From assembly GCA_024642365.1 (NCBI GenBank), contig JAHEBE010000003.1:1-39754 (forward strand): a DNA stretch of 39,754 nucleotides, written 5' to 3'. The notes beneath the pieces are model-generated. The model saw only the letters and a program-made list of their open reading frames with translations. It made no database searches and was not told the DNA's origin. How positions within the stretch are numbered: position 1 is the first letter of the stretch; each line of letters starts with the position of its first letter. Source of the DNA: Algoriphagus sp. Lineage in GTDB: Bacteria; Bacteroidota; Bacteroidia; Cytophagales; Cyclobacteriaceae. This document shows, one piece after another, positions 33,711 through 39,754 of this stretch. The position numbers and the translations under genes were made by a program.

Positions 33711-35741
33711 ATGAAAAAAGCACTTCTCGTTTTAGGAATCGCCTTGGTAGGCTGTGTTGCGGAGCCTGATTTTGTTAAAAACCCTGTTAAGACAGTGGAA
33801 GAAACGAATCAGTACGGAAATTTCAATTTCGCTACAATCCAAGAAACTAAATTAAACTTAAGTTTTACTGACGCGAAAGGATTGCCCTTTGCAGGAATCA
33901 AAATTGAGATTCTAGACCCTAAGACGAGAGAAGTTAGGTTTAAAGGATTTACAGATAAAAACGGAACGTTAAAAAGCAGTTTAAACCTTCCGTTAAATCT
34001 GGATAAGGTTTTCCTGGAGGCCAATTACATTGGTGTTCCAAACTTGCTTTTGCTTCCAATTACCAATCATGAGATCAAGCTTGCCTACGCTGGCGAAGTT
34101 GATCTTGCGCAAGTGTTGCCTTATGATGTAGATCAAAATTTAGTAAATGGAAGATATCTCAATGCAAGAGTTGCTGCCGAGCCAATCATCAAGTATGCTG
34201 CAGCCTATAACTCTCAAGGACTTCCGGCGAATTTGGAGCCGACTCTCGATTACATTTCGGCAACGATGCTTGAATACATCAATGCTTCGCTGCCCGAATC
34301 ACAACCTGTACCGACCTTTCACCCGACCTATTTAGCAGAAGGGAAAAAGACCACATTGGATATTTTAGAAGAAGCGGATGTTTGGTTCACGTTTGTCCAT
34401 GAAGGAGCCGGTTGGAGAAATTCACTCGGATTCTATACCTATCCGACTAATTCTCCTCCTCAGTCCTTGGATGATATTAAAGAGATTACAGTGCTCTTTC
34501 CAAACCTGTCCAAGCAAGGTAGCGGTGGATCGTTGAAATCCGGAAACAAGGTGCGGCTAGGTAGATTCCAACCTGGGGTTTCTATTGGCATCGTACTGCT
34601 GGCAAATGGATGGGATGGATCTAAAGTAGCGGGCTATTACCACAAGGTTTTTGCAGATAAAAAACTAAACCCGGAGCCAAACAATCTCTTAAAACAACAC
34701 AATGTCTTGCTTTGGGATGAAGCCAACAAACTCTTTTTACTGGGATTTGAAGACGTGAGAAGAGATAATATTCCGATTTCATGTGATCAAGACTTTAATG
34801 ATGCTATCCTATTTATTTCCTCCAATCCAGTAAGGGCAATCAGTACCGTGAACGTCAGTCCAATTGACAAACCCGGAACCCTTGACCGTGACGGTGATGG
34901 AATCAATGACAACTTGGATGAATACCCCGATGATGCGACTAAAGCATACGATAGCTTTTACCCTTCGGCGACTGGATTTGGAAGCTTTGCTTTTGAGGAT
35001 AATTGGCCGGAAATGGGAGACTATGATTTCAATGATTTGATTGTCGATTACCAATTCAGACATACTTTAAACAGCAATAATAAAGTAACCAATCTCGAAT
35101 CAAAGTTTGTTTTCCGCGCTATTGGAGCAGGGTTTAGAAATGGGTTTGGATTTGAAATAAACACCAATCCGAATAATGTACAAAGCGTGACGGGAAGTTC
35201 CATCGGTCCAAACCTGATCAAAAATGGCTCAAATGGTACCGAACTCAATCAATCCAAAGCAGTATTCATTGTGACGGATAATGTCCACCTACTTTTTGGA
35301 GCAACATCTTTTGTCAATACGCAAGAATCCGGAGTAAAACTTGACCCGAAAGAAGTCCTATTAAAAATCAAATTGAATACACCAACAGATTTGACAGCTT
35401 TGGGAAATGCCCCATACAATCCCTTTTTGATAATCTCTCAAGACCGTGGACGGGAAGTGCACCTCCCAGGATATCCACCGACAAGTCTTGCTGACCGTGG
35501 ATATTTTGGTACCGCAGATGATCAGACCATTGTGAATCAGTCAAAATATTACGTATCAAAAACTAGTTTACCCTGGGCGATTCATCTTCCAGAGACTTTT
35601 GAATACCCCTATGAAAAGTCAGACATCCGATCTGCACACCTTCGCTTTGATGGCTGGGCAAAGAGTACTGGAAGTACCTATTTGGATTGGTATCGGCCAC
35701 AAACCGGATACAGGAACCCTGAAAAAATATTTAGAAAGTAA
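33711..35741 (+). CDS. LruC domain-containing surface lipoprotein
   Basis: A 676-residue lipoprotein: signal MKKALLVLGIALVGC with lipobox cysteine 15. A beta-rich N-terminal part (about residues 35-150) is followed by a DUF4114-like segment ending CDQDFNDAILFI, a thrombospondin type-3-like calcium loop (DRDGDGINDNLDEYPDD), and the LruC domain with GDYDFNDLIVDYQFRH. Acidic loops suggest calcium-dependent folding at the cell surface. The LruC family was named in Leptospira and is abundant in Bacteroidota; its molecular job is unknown. It is the gene before the terminator that precedes the polysaccharide genes. Confidence 0.9.
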   Translation: MKKALLVLGIALVGCVAEPDFVKNPVKTVEETNQYGNFNFATIQETKLNLSFTDAKGLPFAGIKIEILDPKTREVRFKGFTDKNGTLKSSLNLPLNLDKVFLEANYIGVPNLLLLPITNHEIKLAYAGEVDLAQVLPYDVDQNLVNGRYLNARVAAEPIIKYAAAYNSQGLPANLEPTLDYISATMLEYINASLPESQPVPTFHPTYLAEGKKTTLDILEEADVWFTFVHEGAGWRNSLGFYTYPTNSPPQSLDDIKEITVLFPNLSKQGSGGSLKSGNKVRLGRFQPGVSIGIVLLANGWDGSKVAGYYHKVFADKKLNPEPNNLLKQHNVLLWDEANKLFLLGFEDVRRDNIPISCDQDFNDAILFISSNPVRAISTVNVSPIDKPGTLDRDGDGINDNLDEYPDDATKAYDSFYPSATGFGSFAFEDNWPEMGDYDFNDLIVDYQFRHTLNSNNKVTNLESKFVFRAIGAGFRNGFGFEINTNPNNVQSVTGSSIGPNLIKNGSNGTELNQSKAVFIVTDNVHLLFGATSFVNTQESGVKLDPKEVLLKIKLNTPTDLTALGNAPYNPFLIISQDRGREVHLPGYPPTSLADRGYFGTADDQTIVNQSKYYVSKTSLPWAIHLPETFEYPYEKSDIRSAHLRFDGWAKSTGSTYLDWYRPQTGYRNPEKIFRK

Positions 35742-35763
35742 GTTTTAGGTTGGTTTTTTTTAG

Positions 35764-35790
35764 CCCTGACTATTTGGTCAGGGTTTTTTT
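35764..35790 (+). terminator. Intrinsic terminator after the LruC gene
   Basis: CCCTGAC (35764-35770) and GTCAGGG (35777-35783) with a 6-nt loop, followed by seven T. An independent promoter is expected for the sugar-transferase gene in the gap up to 35936, which also holds the inverted repeat ACTGTT-GAA-AACAGT at 35804-35818. Confidence 0.88.
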
Positions 35791-35936
35791 ATTGTGCCTT
35801 ATTACTGTTGAAAACAGTGGATTTTTACTCATCGAAGAATTGCAAGTATTGGTCGGAAAAAGCCGTCCACTCACCGTATAATCAAATTTTTCGTCATTCA
35901 TCCCTCTAGTTTTACAGCATCATAAATGAATAAATC

Positions 35937-36698
35937 ATGAAGGCAAGACCTACAATTCCTTTTGCAAAAAGAACATTCGACATCCTAGTTTCTGGAACAC
36001 TATTGATTCTGCTAAGCCCACTTTTCTTACTCGTTGGGTTACTTATTAAGCTAGAGTCCAAAGGCCCAATTTTCTATTATGCCTATCGGGTGGGGATGAA
36101 CTACCACACATTCAAGTTTTACAAATTTAGATCGATGCGAACCGACGCTGATCAATTAGTAGATAAAATGAAGCACCTCAATGCGTATCAACCTTCACAA
36201 GAAAAAGAAAGTCAATGGGCACCGTTGAACCGAAGTTTAATCGTTTCGGAATCTGAATTAGCGATTCGCATCCAAGATGCAGGAGTAATGCCAGAGGATG
36301 CCTACGAGGAACTTAAAAGCTCGGCATCTTCACAAGCATTTGTGAAGTTCAGCAACGATCCTCGAATCACTAAAGTCGGGAAGTGGATACGGAATCTAAG
36401 TATCGACGAGCTTCCTCAATTAGTCAACATTCTACTGGGAGATATGTCTTTGGTGGGAAATAGACCTTTGCCCCTTTATGAAGCGGAGCAGCTAACTTCT
36501 GATGAAGCAATTGGCAGATTTATGGGTCCTGCAGGATTGACCGGGCTATGGCAAGTAACTGAGCGGGGAAAAAAGGGAGTGGATGCAGCTTCACGTTGCA
36601 ACTTGGATATTTTTTATGCTCAGAATCACAACTTCTGGATGGACCTCAAGATTCTTCTTAAGACTCCACTAGCAGCGATCCAACACGAGAACGTCTAG
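35937..36698 (+). CDS. Priming sugar transferase (undecaprenyl-phosphate phosphoglycosyl transferase)
   Basis: A monotopic phosphoglycosyl transferase that transfers a sugar phosphate to undecaprenyl phosphate and so starts surface polysaccharide synthesis. One membrane re-entrant hydrophobic segment lies at residues 14-36, then FKFYKFRSMRTDADQL, and the catalytic-core block SIDELPQLVNILLGDMSLVG and RPLPLYEAE, ending GLTGLWQVTERG. Between RTDAD and KFSNDPRITKVG there are about 65 residues, against roughly 15-20 in compact PglC-like proteins. At 253 residues it lacks the extra N-terminal membrane domain of WcaJ. It opens the polysaccharide operon, 4 nt before the acyltransferase. Confidence 0.92.
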   Translation: MKARPTIPFAKRTFDILVSGTLLILLSPLFLLVGLLIKLESKGPIFYYAYRVGMNYHTFKFYKFRSMRTDADQLVDKMKHLNAYQPSQEKESQWAPLNRSLIVSESELAIRIQDAGVMPEDAYEELKSSASSQAFVKFSNDPRITKVGKWIRNLSIDELPQLVNILLGDMSLVGNRPLPLYEAEQLTSDEAIGRFMGPAGLTGLWQVTERGKKGVDAASRCNLDIFYAQNHNFWMDLKILLKTPLAAIQHENV

Positions 36699-36702
36699 TA
36701 TA

Positions 36703-37854
36703 ATGGAATTCCTAAACAAACTTACCTCTAAGCTGATTAGAAAGCCTTCCAGCGGGAAATTTATTCCCTTTATAGATGGGCTTCGATTCTTGGCAATAGT
36801 TCCTGTCGTATTTCAACATGCCAATGAACGGTTAGTTAAGTACGGGACACTTCCGGCCTTAGGTCCAATTGAAGAACAAGTATCATTTTTGATTTCAAGA
36901 GGGACTGTCGGTGTGTTTCTGTTTTTTGCGATCAGTGGATTTGTATTGAGCCTTCCGATTGCAAAATCCGGAAAAGCGGAGCGTTATGGGGAATACTTAA
37001 AGCGACGGATTTATCGCATTGAGCCACCCTTTCTTTTTTGGATGACTTGCTGTGCCTTGCTTTTACTGTTTATGGGGAAGTATCCTCCAATCGAACTTTT
37101 GAAACATTTCCTTGCCACTATTACCTATTCGCACCAGTTATTCTACCAAGACTATTCCATCATTAATCCGGTTGCTTGGTCATTGGAAGTGGAAATCCAA
37201 TTCTATTTATTGGCACCTTTTCTGGCCAGTTCTTATTTCGCTCGTCAAAATTTAAATCTGCGAAGAGTTGGGTTAATTGGTTTGATTGTTTTTTGGATTT
37301 TGATGCAGCATGCATTGGGCTGGCATCTTGCTCCATATAAGGCAAGTTTGCTTGGGCATTTGCCACATTTCTTGATTGGCATGCTCGCTGCAGACTTATA
37401 CCAATATCCCATAAAAGCCATTCAGAATTTTCGGTTTTGGGATCTGCTTTTTCCAGTGTTTGGGATTTTGATGGCGTTCACCTGGACAGAGGAACTGTTC
37501 AAGTCAATCGTTTTTGAATTTGCCTTGCTAGGGATATTCATGGCTGCATTTTATGGTAAGATTAGCCATCGCTTTTTGTCTATTTCCTGGATCGCTATTG
37601 TGGGAGGGATGTGTTATACCATCTATTTGATCCACCTTCCAATCCTCGAAGGCCTGTATTCATTCATCGGTAGATTCGGTCAATGGTCAGGCTATTTTGG
37701 TCAGTTATCGATAACGCTCAGTATTGCTCTGCCTTTGCTATTCCTTTGTAGCATCATTGCATATCGATTTATCGAGCAGCCATTTATGAAAAAGGAAAAG
37801 AAGCCAAAGACAAACACTTCACTTCCCCAGCTGCAGTCTTATCGAGAAGCATAA
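36703..37854 (+). CDS. Acyltransferase family 3 membrane protein (OafA/YrhL-like)
   Basis: A 383-residue polytopic inner-membrane O-acyltransferase that probably adds acetyl groups to the polysaccharide. It starts with the family signature FIPFIDGLRFLAIVPVVFQH, the histidine being the probable catalytic residue, and has about ten hydrophobic helices. WSLEVEIQFYLLAPF is the second conserved block. It is encoded 4 nt after the priming transferase and 11 nt before the TolC-like gene, which supports one transcript and a role in modifying the same glycan. Confidence 0.9.
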   Translation: MEFLNKLTSKLIRKPSSGKFIPFIDGLRFLAIVPVVFQHANERLVKYGTLPALGPIEEQVSFLISRGTVGVFLFFAISGFVLSLPIAKSGKAERYGEYLKRRIYRIEPPFLFWMTCCALLLLFMGKYPPIELLKHFLATITYSHQLFYQDYSIINPVAWSLEVEIQFYLLAPFLASSYFARQNLNLRRVGLIGLIVFWILMQHALGWHLAPYKASLLGHLPHFLIGMLAADLYQYPIKAIQNFRFWDLLFPVFGILMAFTWTEELFKSIVFEFALLGIFMAAFYGKISHRFLSISWIAIVGGMCYTIYLIHLPILEGLYSFIGRFGQWSGYFGQLSITLSIALPLLFLCSIIAYRFIEQPFMKKEKKPKTNTSLPQLQSYREA

Positions 37855-37865
37855 ACTGCAACAAC

Positions 37866-38573
37866 ATGAAACAAATCGCATTTCTTTTAATTTTCTTCCT
37901 TGCTACAAAATTCTCCGTAGCGCAGGATTTCCAAGGCTTGACAATGGAGCGCCTTCGACCGCTTGATGTTTTGATTCAAGATGCGCTGGTAAATGCTCCC
38001 CTGATCAATCGACTGAGCAAAGGTCAAGCACAGAAGGAACAGGAAATTCTTTTGAACAGAAAAGCCTGGACTCAGCATATCGCATTGACTGGTGGATATA
38101 ATTATGGTAACGGAGTCGTTGCCGATAATCTTTCCTCACCGACAGATACACAAGCAGTCTTCCGGACTAGCACCTTCGCTTCATATAGTGTAGGAATTTC
38201 CCTTCGACTTCCAATCTCAGAATTTACCACGCAAAAAAACAAGGTAAAGATCCATGAGCTCGCGATTGAAGAAATGGAATATCAAAAAGAAGATTTAAGA
38301 AACGTCATCGCAGAGGAAGTGATCAAACGCTACAATTCTCTGGAGCGCGCCCTTACAACCATCAAACTTCAGGCACTAAAAGTAGAATCGAATGAAGCTG
38401 CAGTTCAAGTGACGGAGTCCTATTTCAAGTCCGGTACAGCAGACATTGATCAGTACAGAATGGCACTTGATATCTTGACTACCTCAAGAATTGAGTTGGA
38501 AAAAACGAAAAGTGATGCTTGGTACTACAAGCGGACCTTAGAAGAAATTGTAGGCGCTTCTATCCTAGACTAA
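37866..38573 (+). CDS. Half-length TolC-family outer-membrane protein
   Basis: A 235-residue protein with a signal peptide (about 1-19, FSVAQ). One outer-membrane-efflux repeat is visible: the helix LSKGQAQKEQEILLNRKAW, beta strands IALTGGYNYG and FASYSVGISLRLPI, and long helices with VIKRYNSLERALTTIKLQAL and the TESYFKSGTADIDQYRMALD signature. Typical TolC proteins have two such repeats and 430-490 residues, so this carries one repeat with a normal stop and no sign of frameshift decay. It would need to oligomerise with more subunits (hexamer rather than trimer) if it forms a pore. It is followed by the chain-length gene after 3 nt. Confidence 0.82.
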   Translation: MKQIAFLLIFFLATKFSVAQDFQGLTMERLRPLDVLIQDALVNAPLINRLSKGQAQKEQEILLNRKAWTQHIALTGGYNYGNGVVADNLSSPTDTQAVFRTSTFASYSVGISLRLPISEFTTQKNKVKIHELAIEEMEYQKEDLRNVIAEEVIKRYNSLERALTTIKLQALKVESNEAAVQVTESYFKSGTADIDQYRMALDILTTSRIELEKTKSDAWYYKRTLEEIVGASILD

Positions 38574-38576
38574 GAC

Positions 38577-39754
38577 ATGAGCTTTATCCAAATTATCCGA
38601 CTCCTGGTGCGTTTTGCACCGTACATCCTGATCTCTGCATTTTTGATGGGAACTGTCACAGCTCTGATGACAATGAATGCCAAAAAGCAATATAAAAGCC
38701 ATACGCTATTAAATACCGGCTTGATCTCAGGCTACAATATCGAAAGCAATAAAGGAGACCGAATCGACTATGCTTTTACCAATAATGAGATGGAAAATCT
38801 CATCAACATCGCAAGTTCTTTCGAGACCTATCAGGAATTATCTGCTCGAATCTTAGCAGACTTAATGCTCGCTCAGGCAAATGGCAAGCAGGTTTTGATG
38901 GACGAAAATTTACCGGAATGGTATAAGTTATTGGAAGAAATTCCTTTTCAAATAGACCAAAACGATAGCCCTGAAAACGTTTATCAAGAAATCATTGCTA
39001 TTGCTAATGCAGATAAGGAAAATCCAATCTACCAACTCATGCATTCAAAAAATGCCTTTATGGGTTTGGAGCAATTGGAGAGTTTAAAGATTGCCAGAGA
39101 GGGAAGTTCGGATATGATTCGAATCGAATATTCCTCCATCGACCCTTACCTGAGTCAGCAGATTCTGAGCTTATTGACAGAGATATTCATCTTCAAACAA
39201 CAAAGCATCAAAGAAGGTCAGACGGATTCTGTGATTAATTTCTTCGAAGAAGCAACTCAAAAAACCCTTACCAGACTTCAGGGAGCTGAAGACGAGTTGC
39301 TAAAGTTTCGAGTGAAAAATCAAATCATCAACTATTACGAACAGACTCGATTCATCGCTGGAAACAGAGAAGAACTTGAAAAGCAATACCAAGAACAACT
39401 TCGCATCAAGGCAGCTTCAGAATCTGCTTTGAACCGAGTGAACCTGGAGATCAAAGACAAACGAATTCTTTCCTCCCTTCAAAACCAAATTGCCGTCAAT
39501 CAAGGAAAACTGGCGGATTACAATTTTGCCTTGATGGAGCTGGATTTAATCAATGGACAAGAAAAAGAAGACCCAAACCAAGCACTTCGCGCAGAGCTTC
39601 AAGGTAAAATCTCCTCTTTGCGTGCAGAAGTAATGGGGGCGACTTATGCGGTCGTGGATGTCAACCAGACTTCTGACGGATTGCCTACACAAAACTTGCT
39701 TTCCCAATGGTTGAGCTCAGTGATCACTAAAGAAGAATCAACCGCAAAGCTTCA
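38577..39754 (+). CDS. Wzz/GumC-like polysaccharide co-polymerase, 5' part
   Basis: 392 codons are open to the right edge of the window without a stop. The N-terminus MSFIQIIRLLVRFAPYILIS has a transmembrane segment at about residues 13-33, followed by a periplasmic region with a long coiled-coil stretch (about 215-330, for example FFEEATQKTLTRLQGAEDEL). This is the arrangement of Wzz/GumC chain-length regulators of exopolysaccharide export. The second transmembrane helix and any tyrosine-kinase domain would lie beyond the window. The start ATG is 3 nt after the TolC-like stop, so the genes are cotranslated. Confidence 0.85.
   Translation, partial: MSFIQIIRLLVRFAPYILISAFLMGTVTALMTMNAKKQYKSHTLLNTGLISGYNIESNKGDRIDYAFTNNEMENLINIASSFETYQELSARILADLMLAQANGKQVLMDENLPEWYKLLEEIPFQIDQNDSPENVYQEIIAIANADKENPIYQLMHSKNAFMGLEQLESLKIAREGSSDMIRIEYSSIDPYLSQQILSLLTEIFIFKQQSIKEGQTDSVINFFEEATQKTLTRLQGAEDELLKFRVKNQIINYYEQTRFIAGNREELEKQYQEQLRIKAASESALNRVNLEIKDKRILSSLQNQIAVNQGKLADYNFALMELDLINGQEKEDPNQALRAELQGKISSLRAEVMGATYAVVDVNQTSDGLPTQNLLSQWLSSVITKEESTAKL

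Overview
The window looks like a chromosomal segment of a Bacteroidota bacterium, most likely order Cytophagales and close to Cyclobacteriaceae such as Algoriphagus. This rests on a Bacteroidota-type promoter (TTG, 19 nt, TAnnTTTG) in front of the tRNA genes, generally weak Shine-Dalgarno sequences, a 1128-residue SecA, a LruC-domain lipoprotein and an AT-rich base composition. The taxonomic call is inference from gene content; no 16S rRNA gene is present. I see no phage, insertion sequence, CRISPR array or defence island.

Layout. Positions 1-16.3 kb are mostly on the minus strand and hold housekeeping genes: a cut-off lipoprotein, secA, dapF, a Tat-exported superoxide dismutase (+), a MazG-like pyrophosphohydrolase (+), an MscS channel, tRNA-Leu(UAA), tRNA-Gly(GCC), a PAS-LuxR regulator, mutS, a SpoU-type RNA methyltransferase (+), a small secreted protein, then a tight operon (SDR, PLP decarboxylase, membrane-anchored unknown, hotdog thioesterase) and a ComF-DinB pair. 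Positions 16.37-23.2 kb are all on the plus strand: AhpD-like protein, unknown, exonuclease III, RsbW-like ATPase, ybeY, mnmG, a methyltransferase and an Ig-like lipoprotein.

The most striking part is the replication-origin neighbourhood. Just upstream of mnmG lie two ParB-binding (parS) sites, one a perfect copy of the universal 16-bp palindrome. About 4.5 kb further on is a 448-bp gene-free, AT-rich region (23224-23671) with three perfect DnaA boxes, several near matches and a tract with about 11% G+C. I interpret this as the chromosomal oriC with its segregation centre. Neither dnaA nor parAB is in the window.

Right of the putative origin, 23.7-31.65 kb encodes fatty-acid activation and beta-oxidation: an acyl-CoA ligase, a MarR regulator preceded by ATGCATGCAT palindromes, then a trio matching Bacillus fadN-fadA-fadE in order and size. 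After a strong terminator come a DUF3500 protein and a lysine-rich 37-residue ORF with its own terminator. From 33.3 kb to the end is a cell-surface/exopolysaccharide locus: stand-alone receiver protein, LruC lipoprotein, priming sugar transferase, membrane acyltransferase, half-length TolC-like protein and a Wzz/GumC-like chain-length protein cut by the window edge.

Working together: the right half pairs lipid breakdown with envelope polysaccharide production, while the centre handles chromosome replication, segregation and tRNA/rRNA maturation.
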